The notes below the pieces were generated by a model. It was not told the origin of the DNA. It saw only the letters and a program-made list of their open reading frames with translations, and did not search any database. The position numbers were made by a program, and so were the translations under genes. This document shows, piece by piece, positions 48,802 to 58,004 of a DNA stretch of 64,000 nucleotides. Positions within the stretch are counted from its first letter, which is position 1. The number at the start of each line of letters is the position of its first letter. Origin of the DNA: Cupriavidus plantarum (lineage in GTDB: Bacteria; Pseudomonadota; Gammaproteobacteria; Burkholderiales; Burkholderiaceae); contig NZ_CAJPUX010000003.1 in assembly GCF_905397285.1 (NCBI RefSeq), forward strand, positions 434,001 to 498,000. Direction: 5' to 3'.

Positions 48802-49447
48802 AGAATTGCTGGACCTGTTTCTCGGATCGTTCGGCGAGACCCTGCTGATGGTGGGCATCTCGGGCGTGGTCGGGGCGTTGTTCGGCGTGCCGCTTGGCGT
48901 GCTGCTGCACCTGACCAACCGTGGCGGCGTGCTGTCGCATCCGCTGTTCAATCGCACCATCGGCGTGGTGGTCAACGCGGTGCGCTCGATTCCGTTCATC
49001 ATCCTGCTGGTGGTCGTGATTCCGTTCACGCGCTTCATCGTCGGCTCGTCGATCGGGACCACGGCGGCGGTCGTGCCGCTGACGATCGCGGCGGTGCCGT
49101 TCATCGCCCGCCTGGTGGAAGCCGCGCTGCGCGAAGTGGACAAGGGCCTCGTCGAGGCCGCGCAGGCGATGGGGGCGACCACGCGCCAGATCGTCTGGAA
49201 GGTCCTGCTGCCTGAAGCGATGCCCGGCATCGTCGCGGGACTGACCATCACCTTCGTAAGCCTCGTCGGCTATTCGGCGATGGCGGGCGCGATCGGCGGC
49301 GGCGGTCTCGGCGACCTCGGCATTCGCTACGGTTACCAGCGCTACATCACGGAGGTGATGGTGGCGGTGGTCATCATCCTGATCGTGTTCGTGCAGGCCG
49401 TGCAGAGTTTCGGCGACTGGCTGGTCCGCCGGATCAGCCATCGCTGA
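48791..49447 (+). CDS. metI: Methionine ABC importer permease
   Basis: The predicted protein has 218 residues with five membrane segments. The coupling loop is [26 protein letters not shown]. It is the membrane part of MetNIQ. Its start lies inside the end of metN. Confidence 0.95.
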   Translation: MWSEELLDLFLGSFGETLLMVGISGVVGALFGVPLGVLLHLTNRGGVLSHPLFNRTIGVVVNAVRSIPFIILLVVVIPFTRFIVGSSIGTTAAVVPLTIAAVPFIARLVEAALREVDKGLVEAAQAMGATTRQIVWKVLLPEAMPGIVAGLTITFVSLVGYSAMAGAIGGGGLGDLGIRYGYQRYITEVMVAVVIILIVFVQAVQSFGDWLVRRISHR

Positions 49448-49510
49448 TCGTTACCTGACAACATCAACATTCAACATTCCAGTCACGCTGGAAACGCGAG
49501 AGAAATCGAC

Positions 49511-50305
49511 ATGCAACGTCGCAACATGCTGAAGACCATTGCCGCGCTGGGCGCGGCGTCGCTGGTGCTGGGCGCCCACGCGCAGGAAAAGCCGATCAAG
49601 GTCGGCGTGACCGGCGGCCCGCACGCCCAGATCATGGAGCAGGTAAAGAAGGTCGCCGCGAAGGATGGCCTGAACATCCAGGTGGTCGAGTTCAGCGACT
49701 ACATCCAGCCGAACGCGGCGCTGCAGGCCGGCGACCTCGACGCCAACAGCTATCAGCATCTGCCGTACCTGGAAGCGCAGATCAAGGACCGTGGCTACAA
49801 GTTCAGCAACGTGGGCTTCACCGTGACGTTCCCGATGGGCGTGTACTCGAAGAAGATCAAGTCGCTCGACCAGCTCAAGAACGGCGCACGCGTCGGCGTG
49901 CCCAACGACCCGACCAATGGCGGCCGCGGCCTGCTGCTGCTCCAGGCCAAGGGCCTGATCAAGCTGCGTCCGGACGCGGGCCTGAAGGCCACGCCGCTGG
50001 ACATCATCGAGAACCCGCGCAAGATCAAGATCGTCGAACTGGACGCCGCGCAGCTGCCGCGTTCGCTCGACGACCTCGATGCCGCCGCGATCAACGGCAA
50101 CTATGCGGAATCCGCCGGCCTCTCGCCGACGCGTGACGCCATCGCCACGGAAGGCCCGAAGGGTCCGTATGCCAACCTGCTGGCAGTACGCACGGCGGAC
50201 AAGGACAAGCCCTGGGTCGCCAAGCTGGTGAAGGCCTACCACTCGCCGGAAGTGAAGCAGTACATCACGACGACGTTCAAGGAGTCGGTCATCGCCGCCT
50301 GGTGA
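49511..50305 (+). CDS. metQ: Methionine-binding protein MetQ (NlpA family)
   Basis: The predicted protein has 264 residues. VGVTGGPHAQIMEQVKKVAAKDGL and DANSYQHLPYLEAQIKDRGYKF are NlpA/MetQ hallmarks. The signal peptide (MQRRNMLKTIAALGAASLVLG) ends AHAQE and has no lipobox Cys, so unlike the usual lipoprotein MetQ it should be a soluble periplasmic protein. It is last in the operon, 63 bases after metI. Confidence 0.93.
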   Translation: MQRRNMLKTIAALGAASLVLGAHAQEKPIKVGVTGGPHAQIMEQVKKVAAKDGLNIQVVEFSDYIQPNAALQAGDLDANSYQHLPYLEAQIKDRGYKFSNVGFTVTFPMGVYSKKIKSLDQLKNGARVGVPNDPTNGGRGLLLLQAKGLIKLRPDAGLKATPLDIIENPRKIKIVELDAAQLPRSLDDLDAAAINGNYAESAGLSPTRDAIATEGPKGPYANLLAVRTADKDKPWVAKLVKAYHSPEVKQYITTTFKESVIAAW

Positions 50306-50411
50306 TATCCCCGCCACGAGCCTCGGGTTTTCCCTGACGATGACCGAGGTTTTCGTCGAAACGCTGTCCTTGCGCCGGTTCCTGCGGCACAATGGTCGGC
50401 AGATTTCGGAC

Positions 50412-50430
50412 TGCCGGGCGATGCCCGGCA
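50412..50430 (+). terminator. Hairpin after metQ
   Basis: TGCCGGGC-GAT-GCCCGGCA is a perfect 8-bp stem 107 bases after metQ. No T-run follows; it may be a processing or Rho-related hairpin. Confidence 0.35.
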
Positions 50431-50449
50431 ATCTTAGGCGAAAAAATAG

Positions 50450-50463
50450 TACGATCGTTCGTA
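50450..50463. promoter_or_regulatory. Candidate TetR-type operator of etfBA
   Basis: TACGA-TCGT-TCGTA is an inverted repeat 27 bases upstream of the TATAAT of etfB. The form recalls sites of TetR-family regulators of fatty-acid or branched-chain acid catabolism in betaproteobacteria, though I cannot name the protein with certainty. Confidence 0.45.
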
Positions 50464-50490
50464 AAACCGGATCGGCCCAGGGCCGATGGG

Positions 50491-50496
50491 TATAAT
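50491..50496 (+). promoter_or_regulatory. -10 element (TATAAT) for etfBA
   Basis: Consensus TATAAT followed by GGCG, 49 bases before the etfB ATG. Confidence 0.55.
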
Positions 50497-50545
50497 GGCG
50501 AGCGATTCAAATCTTGGACTATCCAGCAATCAGTGGAGTGAGCGC

Positions 50546-51295
50546 ATGAAAGTACTCGTCGCAGTCAAGCGGGTGGTGGACTACAACGTGAAGGTCCGCG
50601 TGAAGTCGGATGGCTCGGGCGTGGACCTGGCCAACGTGAAGATGAGCATGAACCCGTTCGACGAAATCGCTGTGGAAGAGGCGGTGCGTCTGAAGGAAGC
50701 GGGCGTCGTGACCGAAGTCATCGCCGTGTCGTGCGGCGTGACGCAGTGCCAGGAAACGCTGCGTACCGCGATGGCCATCGGCGCCGATCGCGGCATCCTG
50801 GTGGAATCCGCCGAAGACCTGCAGCCGCTGGCTGTGGCCAAGCTGCTCAAGGCGCTGATCGACAAGGAACAACCCCAGCTGGTGATTCTCGGCAAGCAGG
50901 CCATCGACGACGACTCGAACCAGACCGGCCAGATGGTGGCCGCGCTGGCCGGCCTGCCGCAGGCGACGTTCGCCTCGAAGGTCGTGGTCGCGGACGGCAA
51001 GGCTTCCGTGACGCGTGAAGTGGACGGCGGTCTGGAAACCGTGTCGGTGACGCTGCCGGCCGTGGTGACTACCGATCTGCGCCTGAACGAGCCGCGCTAC
51101 GTGACGCTGCCGAACATCATGAAGGCGAAGAAGAAGCCGCTGGAGACGGTCAAGCCGGAAGACCTCGGCGTCGACGTCAAGCCGCGCCTCTCGACCGTGA
51201 AAGTCGTGGAGCCGCCGAAGCGCAGCGCGGGCGTGATGGTGCCGGACGTGGCCACGCTGGTGCAAAAGCTGAAGAACGAAGCCAAGGTTATCTGA
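50546..51295 (+). CDS. etfB: Electron transfer flavoprotein beta subunit
   Basis: The predicted protein has 249 residues, the family norm. [19 protein letters not shown] opens it, and [16 protein letters not shown] and [14 protein letters not shown] are characteristic; the AMP site lies here. With EtfA it takes electrons from acyl-CoA dehydrogenases to ETF-ubiquinone oxidoreductase. The ATG at 50546 has GTGGAG upstream. etfA follows after 17 bases. Confidence 0.96.
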   Translation: MKVLVAVKRVVDYNVKVRVKSDGSGVDLANVKMSMNPFDEIAVEEAVRLKEAGVVTEVIAVSCGVTQCQETLRTAMAIGADRGILVESAEDLQPLAVAKLLKALIDKEQPQLVILGKQAIDDDSNQTGQMVAALAGLPQATFASKVVVADGKASVTREVDGGLETVSVTLPAVVTTDLRLNEPRYVTLPNIMKAKKKPLETVKPEDLGVDVKPRLSTVKVVEPPKRSAGVMVPDVATLVQKLKNEAKVI

Positions 51296-51312
51296 GCGCG
51301 GAGAGAGGAAAC

Positions 51313-52248
51313 ATGACTGCACTCGTCATTGCTGAACACGACAATCAATCGATCAAGGCCGCCACGCTCAACGTCGTGACGGCTGCCGCCCAGTGCGGCG
51401 GCGACGTTCACGTGATCGTCGCTGGCGCCAATGCCAGGGCCGCCGCCGATGCCGCCGCGAAGATCGCGGGCGTGAGCAAGGTCCTGCTGGCCGACGCGCC
51501 GTACTTCGCCGACGGCCTCGCCGAAAACGTGGCCGAGCAGGTGCTGGCCATCGCGAGCGACTATTCGCACATCCTCGCGCCGGCAACGGCCTACGGCAAG
51601 AACATCCTGCCGCGCGTGGCCGCCAGGCTCGATGTCGCGCAGCTGTCGGACATCACCAAGGTGGATGCCCCCGACACCTTCGAGCGTCCGATCTACGCGG
51701 GCAACGCCATCGCCACCGTGAAGTCGGCCGACAAGATCAAGGTGATCACCGTGCGCGGCACGGCGTTCGACCCGGCTGCCACCGAAGGCGGTTCGGCCAG
51801 CGTCGATACGCTGCAGGCCGTGGCCGATGCGGGCATCTCGCAATTCGTGTCGCGCGAAGTCACCAAGAGCGATCGTCCTGAACTGACCGCCGCCAAGATC
51901 ATCGTGTCCGGTGGCCGTGGCGTGGGTTCGGGCGAGAACTACACCAAGGTGCTGACGCCGCTGGCCGACAAGCTGAACGCGGCGCTGGGCGCCTCGCGCG
52001 CGGCCGTGGACGCGGGCTTCGTGCCCAACGACTATCAGGTCGGCCAGACCGGCAAGATCGTCGCGCCGCAGCTGTATATCGCGGTGGGTATCTCGGGCGC
52101 GATCCAGCATCTGGCCGGCATGAAGGACTCCAAGGTGATCGTCGCGATCAACAAGGATGCCGAGGCGCCGATCTTCTCGGTGGCCGATTACGGTCTGGTG
52201 GGCGACCTGAACACCGTGGTGCCGGAACTGGTGTCCGCACTGGGCTGA
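51313..52248 (+). CDS. etfA: Electron transfer flavoprotein alpha subunit
   Basis: The predicted protein has 311 residues. The C-terminal FAD-binding domain has [11 protein letters not shown] and [28 protein letters not shown], the family signature. It carries the FAD of the heterodimer. A terminator follows, before an acyl-CoA dehydrogenase gene that is a plausible electron donor. Confidence 0.96.
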   Translation: MTALVIAEHDNQSIKAATLNVVTAAAQCGGDVHVIVAGANARAAADAAAKIAGVSKVLLADAPYFADGLAENVAEQVLAIASDYSHILAPATAYGKNILPRVAARLDVAQLSDITKVDAPDTFERPIYAGNAIATVKSADKIKVITVRGTAFDPAATEGGSASVDTLQAVADAGISQFVSREVTKSDRPELTAAKIIVSGGRGVGSGENYTKVLTPLADKLNAALGASRAAVDAGFVPNDYQVGQTGKIVAPQLYIAVGISGAIQHLAGMKDSKVIVAINKDAEAPIFSVADYGLVGDLNTVVPELVSALG

Positions 52249-52273
52249 TCTCCCCGCACAAGAAGAAAAAATC

Positions 52274-52308
52274 AGCCGTTCCGGGCCTGTCCCGCGAACG
52301 GCTTTTTT
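52274..52308 (+). terminator. Intrinsic terminator after etfA
   Basis: AGCCGTTC and GAACGGCT form an 8-bp stem over a 14-base loop, followed by six T. Confidence 0.85.
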
Positions 52309-52338
52309 GTATCGCATACCGAGGACGAGGAGACATCG

Positions 52339-54108
52339 ATGACCTATCGCGCACCGCTCAAGGACATGCTGTTCGTCATGAACGAACTGGCGGGACTCGA
52401 CGCCGTGAGCCAGCTGCCGGGATACGAGGATGCGACCCCGGATATCGCGCAGGCCGTGCTCGAGGAAGCCGCGCGCTTCAACGAACAGGTGGTGGCGCCG
52501 CTCAACCGCATCGGGGATACGGAGCCGAGCAGCTGGAAGGATGGCGAGGTGAAGACCACGCCGGGCTTCCGCGATGCGTTCCGCCAGTTCGGCGAGGGCG
52601 GGTGGCAGGGCGTGCTGCATCCGGCCGAGTTCGGCGGGCAGGGTTTGCCGAAGCTGGTGGCCACGCCGTGCAACGAGATGCTCAATACCGCGAACCTGTC
52701 GTTCGCGCTGTGCCCGCTGCTGACCGATGGCGCCATCGAGGCGCTGCTGACGGCTGGCACCGACGCGCAGAAATCGACGTACCTGCCCAGGCTGATCTCG
52801 GGCGAGTGGACCGGCACGATGAACCTCACGGAGCCGCAGGCCGGTTCCGACCTCGCCGCCGTGCGCACGCGCGCCGAGCCGCAGGGCGACGGTACGTACA
52901 AGGTGTTCGGCACCAAGATCTTCATCACGTACGGCGAGCACGACATGGCGAAGAACATCGTGCACCTTGTGCTCGCCCGCACGCCTGACGCGCCGGAGGG
53001 CGTCAAGGGTATCTCGCTGTTCATCGTGCCCAAGTTCCTCGTCAACGACGACGGCAGCCTCGGCGCGCGCAACGACGTGCATTGCGTGTCCATCGAACAC
53101 AAGCTCGGGATCAAGGCGAGCCCGACGGCAGTGCTGCAGTTCGGCGACCACGGCGGTGCGATCGGCACGCTGGTGGGCGAGGAGAATCGCGGCCTCGAGT
53201 ACATGTTCATCATGATGAATGCCGCCCGCTTCTCGGTGGGCATGCAGGGCATCGCGGTGTCCGAGCGCGCCTATCAGCAGGCCGTGGCCTATGCGCGCGA
53301 ACGCGTGCAGAGCCGGCCCGTCGATGGTTCGGCGCGCCAGGCCGTGACCATCGTCCATCATCCCGACATCAAGCGCATGCTGATGACCATGCGCGCGCTG
53401 ACGGAAGGCGCGCGTGCCGTGGCTTATGTGGGCGCCGCGGCGAGCGATGCCGCGCACCATCATCCCGATGCGGACGAGCGCGCGCGCAGCCAGGCGTTCT
53501 ACGAGTTCCTCGTGCCGGTGATCAAGGGCTGGAGCACGGAGATGTCGATCGACGTGACGAGCCTGGGGGTGCAGGTGCATGGCGGGATGGGCTTCATCGA
53601 GGAAACGGGTGCGGCGCAGCATTATCGCGACGCGCGCATCCTGCCCATCTACGAAGGCACGACCGCCATCCAGGCCAATGACCTCGTCGGGCGCAAAACG
53701 CTGCGCGACGGCGGGGCCGTGGCCCGCGACATCCTGTCCCGCATCGCCGAAACCGAGGCCGCGCTGAGCGGGCATCCTGCGGTGCGCACCCAACTCGCGC
53801 GGGCGCGCGAGGCGCTGGCGGACGTGGTGACGTTCGTAGTGGAGAACGCCAAGACCGACCCCAATGCCGTGTTCGCGGGCAGCGTGCCGTATCTGCGGCT
53901 ATGCGGCATCGTGTTCTCGGGCTGGCAAATGGCGCGCGCGCTGCTGGCCGCCGAGGCACGTCGTGGCGACGATCCTTCGTTCTACGATGCAAAGATCGCG
54001 ACGGCGCAGTTCTACGCGCAGCATTTGCTGCCGCAGGCAGCGGCCCTGCGCGATGCGATCGTCGAGGGCGCGGCTTCGGTCAACGCGTTGACCGAAGACC
54101 AGTTCTGA
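52339..54108 (+). CDS. Acyl-CoA dehydrogenase (long form)
   Basis: The predicted protein has 589 residues, the long subfamily with an extra C-terminal domain. GEWTGTMNLTEPQAGSDLAAVRT binds FAD, and PIYEGTTAIQANDL carries the likely catalytic Glu. It oxidises an acyl-CoA and passes electrons to EtfBA. The chain-length or substrate is not decided; this subfamily includes phenylpropanoyl- and 3-methylmercaptopropionyl-CoA dehydrogenases. GAGGAG lies near the ATG. A terminator separates it from etfA. Confidence 0.93.
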   Translation: MTYRAPLKDMLFVMNELAGLDAVSQLPGYEDATPDIAQAVLEEAARFNEQVVAPLNRIGDTEPSSWKDGEVKTTPGFRDAFRQFGEGGWQGVLHPAEFGGQGLPKLVATPCNEMLNTANLSFALCPLLTDGAIEALLTAGTDAQKSTYLPRLISGEWTGTMNLTEPQAGSDLAAVRTRAEPQGDGTYKVFGTKIFITYGEHDMAKNIVHLVLARTPDAPEGVKGISLFIVPKFLVNDDGSLGARNDVHCVSIEHKLGIKASPTAVLQFGDHGGAIGTLVGEENRGLEYMFIMMNAARFSVGMQGIAVSERAYQQAVAYARERVQSRPVDGSARQAVTIVHHPDIKRMLMTMRALTEGARAVAYVGAAASDAAHHHPDADERARSQAFYEFLVPVIKGWSTEMSIDVTSLGVQVHGGMGFIEETGAAQHYRDARILPIYEGTTAIQANDLVGRKTLRDGGAVARDILSRIAETEAALSGHPAVRTQLARAREALADVVTFVVENAKTDPNAVFAGSVPYLRLCGIVFSGWQMARALLAAEARRGDDPSFYDAKIATAQFYAQHLLPQAAALRDAIVEGAASVNALTEDQF

Positions 54109-54120
54109 CGCGCGTTCCCC

Positions 54121-54156
54121 AAAGACAAAGGGCCCCGCAAGGGGCCCTTTGTCTTT
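54121..54156. terminator. Bidirectional terminator between acyl-CoA dehydrogenase gene and dadA
   Basis: A perfect 16-bp stem (AAAGACAAAGGGCCCC and its complement) closes on the tetraloop GCAA between two convergent genes. A/T-ends on both sides allow termination in both directions. Confidence 0.9.
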
Positions 54157-54168
54157 CAGCGGGTCTTG

Positions 54169-55473
54169 TCAGGCCGGGACCGGGCGCAGATTGCCCTGCG
54201 AGCGCGGCACCTTGCGATACCGATCCACCGACAGATCGTCGGCACGGATCGCCGGACGCGTGCCCGACACCAGATCCGACAGCAGCTTGCCCGACCCGCA
54301 GGCCATGGTCCACCCCAGCGTGCCATGGCCCGTGTTGAGCCACAGGCCGCGGATACCAGCGGGGCCGACGACCGGCGTGCCGTCCGGCGTCATCGGACGC
54401 AGGCCCGTCCAGAACGTCGCGCGGCTCACGTCGCCGGCGCCCGGGAAGAGGTCGGTCACCACATGCTCGAGCGTGCGGCGCTTGGCGGGATCGAGCGAGC
54501 GGTCGTAGCCAACAATCTGCGCCATGCCGCCGACGCGGATGCGATCGTCGAAACGCGTGATGGCGACCTTGTACGTTTCATCGAGCACCGTCGACACGGG
54601 GCTGCGCGACGCGTCGGTCATCGGCACCGTGATCGAGAAACCCTTGAGCGGATAGACGGGCAGGTTCGACAGACCCGGCAGCACGTGCCGCACGAAGGGC
54701 GTCGACCAGCTGCCAAGCGCCACGACGACGGCGTCGGCATGCATCGGCTTGCCTTCGATCAGCGCGCCGGTGATGGCATCGCCTTCGGTCAGCAGGCCGT
54801 CGATGGAGCGGTTGTACTGGAACGTGACGCCGATCGACGCGGCCATCGCGGCCAGGCGCTGCGTGAACAGCTGACAGTCGCCGGTCTCGTCGTTCGGCAG
54901 GCGCAGGCCGCCGGCGAGCTTGCCATTCACCGCGGCCAGCGCAGGTTCGCAGGCGGCGAGTTGTTCGCGGCTCAGCAGTTCGTAAGGCACGCCCGCTTCT
55001 TCGAGCACCGCGATGTCCTTGGCGGCGCCTTCGTATTGTTCGGCCGTGCGGAATAGCTGCAGCGTGCCCTGCTGGCGGCCCTCGTACGAGATGCCCGTTT
55101 CCGCGCGCAGCGCGCGGATGCAGTCGCGGCTGTACTCGGCCAGACGCACCATGCGTTCCTTGTTCACGGCGTAGCGGTCCTCGGTGCAGTTACGCAGCAT
55201 CTGCCACATCCACTGCAGCTGGAACAGCGTGCCGTCCGGCTTGATCGACAGGGGCGCGTGTTCCTGGAACATCCACTTGATGGCCTTGAGCGGGATGCCC
55301 GGCGCGGCCCACGGCGACGCATAGCCGGGAGAGATCTGGCCGGCGTTGGCGAAGCTCGTGCCCAGCGCGGGCGCCGCCTCGCGATCGACCACGGTCACCT
55401 CGTGACCCGCGCGGGCCAGATACCAGGCGCTCGTCACGCCAATCACACCACTGCCAAGGACCAGAACTCGCAT
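54169..55473 (-). CDS. dadA: D-amino acid dehydrogenase
   Basis: The predicted protein has 434 residues (E. coli DadA 432). [24 protein letters not shown] is the N-terminal FAD Rossmann motif; PYAS-like [10 protein letters not shown] and [14 protein letters not shown] are DadA hallmarks. It oxidatively deaminates D-alanine and other D-amino acids at the inner membrane. It is divergent from an Lrp-type regulator. Confidence 0.95.
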   Translation of the reverse strand: MRVLVLGSGVIGVTSAWYLARAGHEVTVVDREAAPALGTSFANAGQISPGYASPWAAPGIPLKAIKWMFQEHAPLSIKPDGTLFQLQWMWQMLRNCTEDRYAVNKERMVRLAEYSRDCIRALRAETGISYEGRQQGTLQLFRTAEQYEGAAKDIAVLEEAGVPYELLSREQLAACEPALAAVNGKLAGGLRLPNDETGDCQLFTQRLAAMAASIGVTFQYNRSIDGLLTEGDAITGALIEGKPMHADAVVVALGSWSTPFVRHVLPGLSNLPVYPLKGFSITVPMTDASRSPVSTVLDETYKVAITRFDDRIRVGGMAQIVGYDRSLDPAKRRTLEHVVTDLFPGAGDVSRATFWTGLRPMTPDGTPVVGPAGIRGLWLNTGHGTLGWTMACGSGKLLSDLVSGTRPAIRADDLSVDRYRKVPRSQGNLRPVPA

Positions 55474-55590
55474 GTTTTCTCTCCCGACCAGGCTGCCAGG
55501 GTTTAGGGGTCATAAATAGGAAACATCTCTATGTTATTGAGTTCAATCCAGTTAGAGTTACCGTATTTATCAGGGAAACAGGAATAATTC
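55474..55590. promoter_or_regulatory. AT-rich divergent promoter region, dadA and lrp
   Basis: This 117-base gap is markedly AT-rich compared with its flanks, as expected for an Lrp-bound control region. No single site stands out clearly enough to name. Confidence 0.4.
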
Positions 55591-56094
55591 ATGAGAACGA
55601 GCCGCCAACCCGTACGGAGCCTCGACAAGCTCGACCGGCGCATCCTTACGCTGCTGCAAGGCGACGGGCGCATGTCCATGAAGGACCTCGCCGAGGCGGT
55701 GGGTTTGACGATCACGCCCTGCATCGAACGCGTGAAGCGGCTCGAGCGGGACGGCGTCATTATGGGTTACTACGCGCGGCTCAATCCGACGTTGCTCGGC
55801 AGCGGGCTGCTCGTGTTCGTGGAGATTTCTCTGGGCAACAAGGCGGGCAACATGTTCGACAAGTTCCGCCGCGAGGTGCTGCGGATTCCCGAGGTGCTGG
55901 AGTGCCATCTGGTCTCTGGCGACTTCGACTACCTGATCAAGGCCCGCATCCGGGAAATCGCGGAGTACCGGCGGTTGCTGGGCGACATCCTGCTGCAGCT
56001 GCCCGGCGCGGCGCAGTCCAAGAGCTATGTGGTGATGGAAGAGATCAAGGAGACGCTCGAGATCATGGTGGAAGGGCGTGAGGCGCCACAATAG
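55591..56094 (+). CDS. lrp: Lrp/AsnC-family regulator
   Basis: The predicted protein has 167 residues. The HTH (DGRMSMKDLAEAVGLTITPCIERVKRLERDGVI) is at about 25-58 and an RAM ligand domain follows, with LECHLVSGDFDYLIKARI. It most resembles the global Lrp subgroup. It is divergent from dadA, which Lrp-type proteins often control through alanine or leucine. The stop codon lies in the first unit of a 12-bp tandem repeat. Confidence 0.93.
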   Translation: MRTSRQPVRSLDKLDRRILTLLQGDGRMSMKDLAEAVGLTITPCIERVKRLERDGVIMGYYARLNPTLLGSGLLVFVEISLGNKAGNMFDKFRREVLRIPEVLECHLVSGDFDYLIKARIREIAEYRRLLGDILLQLPGAAQSKSYVVMEEIKETLEIMVEGREAPQ

Positions 56095-56117
56095 GCGCCA
56101 CAATAGGCGCCACAATA
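56082..56117. repeat. 12-bp tandem repeat across the lrp stop codon, three copies
   Basis: GGCGCCACAATA is repeated exactly three times, followed by a degenerate partial copy. The lrp stop TAG (56092-56094) spans the junction of units one and two. Confidence 0.9.
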
Positions 56118-56141
56118 GGGGCCAATAACGCGGGGTGCTTG

Positions 56142-56165
56142 GATACTGTATAAACATACAGTATC
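56142..56165. promoter_or_regulatory. LexA (SOS) box
   Basis: CTGT-N8-ACAG at 56146-56161 matches the LexA consensus with an AT-rich core, inside a larger perfect inverted repeat with 10-bp arms (GATACTGTAT and ATACAGTATC, spacer AAAC). It ends 8 bases before the radical SAM gene start, so LexA should block its transcription directly. Confidence 0.85.
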
Positions 56166-56173
56166 ATCGGTGC

Positions 56174-57355
56174 ATGGATGGATATGACGACCTTCCCCAT
56201 ACTCCGGGATCGGCGCCTGGTGCGGCACCCTCCGCACCCTCGGCACCCTCGGCACCCTTGTCCGCAAAGAAGGGCAGGGGCGCGGTGACGAACCTGCAAG
56301 GCCGCTTCGAGCGCGACGCCCGCGAGCGCTTCGATGACGGCTGGGCGGAGGCGGCACAGGAATCTCAGGACTCGCCGCGGCTGGTCACGCAGGTGTCCAT
56401 CGAACGCGCGCGCTCGATTCTCACGCATAATGCGTCGCCCGATATCCCGTTCGACACCTCGCTCAATCCCTACCGGGGTTGCGAGCATGGTTGCATCTAC
56501 TGTTTTGCGCGCCCCACCCATGCGTACCTCGACCTGTCCCCGGGCCTCGACTTCGAATCCCGATTATTCGCCAAGGCCAACGCGGCCGAACGGCTTCGCG
56601 AAACACTGGCCAGGCCGTCTTATCGATGCGAGACCATCGCGCTTGGCGTCAACACCGATGCGTATCAGCCGATCGAACGCGAGCATCGCATTACGCGCGG
56701 CGTTCTCGAGGTGCTGCACGAGTGCGACCATCCGGTCGCGCTGATCACCAAGTCCTCGCTGATCGAACGCGATATCGATCTGCTGGCGCCGATGGCGCGG
56801 AAGCGGCTCGCGGTTGCGGCGCTGACCATCACCACGCTCGATGCCGGCATCGCTCGCACGCTGGAACCGCGCGCGGCCACGCCGAGCCGGCGCCTGCGCG
56901 CGATCCGCACGTTGTCCGAGGCTGGCATACCGGTGGGCGTGAGCGTGGCGCCGGTGATTCCGTTCATCACGGAGCCCGACCTCGAACGCATTCTCGAGGC
57001 CGCGCGCGAGGCCGGCGCCGTGTATGCGAACTACATCGTGCTGCGGTTGCCATGGGAAGTGGAGCCGCTGTTCCAGCAATGGCTGCAGGCGCATTTCCCC
57101 GATCGCGCGGAGCGCGTGATGAACCGCATCCGCGACATGCGCGGCGGCAAGTCCTATGACGCGGACTTTGCCACGCGCATGCGGGGCAGCGGCATCTGGG
57201 CGGACCTCATGCGTCAGCGCTTCTACAAGGCGGCGGACAAGCTCGGATTTCGCTACGACCGTTATGGGCTCGATACCACGTTGTTCCGGCCGCCGGCGCG
57301 CGCGCCTCGCGCGAAGCCCGGCGCGGCGAACGACACGCAGGGCTCGTTGTTCTAG
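56174..57355 (+). CDS. Radical SAM protein of the SplB/PA0069 type, SOS-controlled
   Basis: The predicted protein has 393 residues. The cluster-binding motif is C103-x3-C107-x2-C110 in YRGCEHGCIYC, followed by FARPTHAYL. An N-terminal Pro/Ala/Ser-rich segment (10-30) precedes it. The fold family is close to spore photoproduct lyase; PA0069-type proteins are conserved in proteobacteria but of unproven reaction. The LexA box immediately upstream points to a role in DNA damage. I use the ATG at 56174; an in-frame upstream start (56135) would lie in front of and through the LexA box. Confidence 0.9.
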   Translation: MDGYDDLPHTPGSAPGAAPSAPSAPSAPLSAKKGRGAVTNLQGRFERDARERFDDGWAEAAQESQDSPRLVTQVSIERARSILTHNASPDIPFDTSLNPYRGCEHGCIYCFARPTHAYLDLSPGLDFESRLFAKANAAERLRETLARPSYRCETIALGVNTDAYQPIEREHRITRGVLEVLHECDHPVALITKSSLIERDIDLLAPMARKRLAVAALTITTLDAGIARTLEPRAATPSRRLRAIRTLSEAGIPVGVSVAPVIPFITEPDLERILEAAREAGAVYANYIVLRLPWEVEPLFQQWLQAHFPDRAERVMNRIRDMRGGKSYDADFATRMRGSGIWADLMRQRFYKAADKLGFRYDRYGLDTTLFRPPARAPRAKPGAANDTQGSLF

Positions 57356-57356
57356 C

Positions 57357-57388
57357 TACTGCGACAACGCCTTACTGCGACAACGCCT
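57357..57388. repeat. 16-bp tandem duplication across the TM2 gene stop codon
   Basis: TACTGCGACAACGCCT occurs twice in exact tandem. The TAA stop of the leftward TM2 gene (57372-57374) lies at the junction. Confidence 0.9.
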
Positions 57389-57854
57389 TGGCCGCTTCCA
57401 CCTGCGATTCAAAGAAGGTCTGGAAGCTGATGGCCAGGCCGGCCATGAGCAGGCCCGTGCCGATCAGCAGCGACAGGATCACGAGGATCACGACGGGCCA
57501 GCCCGAGCGCGTCGGCTTGCCGTGCGGGTTGTAGCGTGCATCCCATTTCTCGTCGGGGCGCAGCCCGAATACGATGGCCGTCAGGAAAGCGCCGATGACG
57601 GAAATGCCGCCGGCGACGGCGAACGTCCAATTGAGCGCGGTGTCGCCGGTTTCCAGCAGCAGCGAGGTAAAGCCGATCGCCCCGGCGAGCGTGGCCAGCA
57701 GATGTAGCCAGCCAAACTTGTCGCCGAACCCCTTGAGATAAAACCGGTGCGCGCCGAGGCTGCCCGCGACGAACGCGAGCGCGACGGTGATGAGCTTCGA
57801 TTTGCCGCGCGGGGTGGCGGCGGGCGCAAACGCGGGGGAGGATACGGCGGGCAT
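57372..57854 (-). CDS. TM2-domain membrane protein
   Basis: The predicted protein has 160 residues. GSLGAHRFYLKGFGDKFGWLHLLA is the TM2-domain signature, with two membrane helices and a further pair near the C-terminus, four in all. The function is unknown. I use the ATG at 57854; an upstream ATG at 57899 would lie within a TACAAT -10-like element (minus strand, 57898-57903). It is convergent with the radical SAM gene; its last codons are in a 16-bp duplication. Confidence 0.75.
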   Translation of the reverse strand: MPAVSSPAFAPAATPRGKSKLITVALAFVAGSLGAHRFYLKGFGDKFGWLHLLATLAGAIGFTSLLLETGDTALNWTFAVAGGISVIGAFLTAIVFGLRPDEKWDARYNPHGKPTRSGWPVVILVILSLLIGTGLLMAGLAISFQTFFESQVEAAKALSQ

Positions 57855-57897
57855 CGTTGCGTCGGGGAGGAGCGCCGCCAGCGCGGCATTGGCGCAC

Positions 57898-57903
57898 ATT
57901 GTA
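57898..57903 (-). promoter_or_regulatory. -10-like element (TACAAT) for the TM2 gene
   Basis: TACAAT reads on the minus strand 43 bases upstream of the preferred ATG (57854). No good -35 is seen. Confidence 0.3.
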
Positions 57904-57954
57904 CGCCCGCGCATGCCGTGATCGAGGGGGTGGCTACAGGCCAGTGTTACAGCG

Positions 57955-58004
57955 CAGCACTACCGGGTAGCACTACCGGGCAGCACCACGGGCAGCACTA
58001 CCGG
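57955..58004. repeat. 13-bp tandem repeat across a stop codon, about four copies
   Basis: Units of the form CAGCACTACCGGG, with small variations (one copy is 12 bp), run from 57955 to about 58004. The TAG stop of the leftward small exported protein (57998-58000) lies within the last unit. Confidence 0.8.

Noticed and set aside
51097..53793. Open frame of 898 codons antisense to etfBA and the acyl-CoA dehydrogenase gene
   Set aside because: It crosses two genes and their terminator and has no recognisable protein features.
56082..58004. CRISPR array
   Set aside because: The repeats are 12-16 bp, contiguous, few in number, differ in sequence and have no spacers or cas genes.
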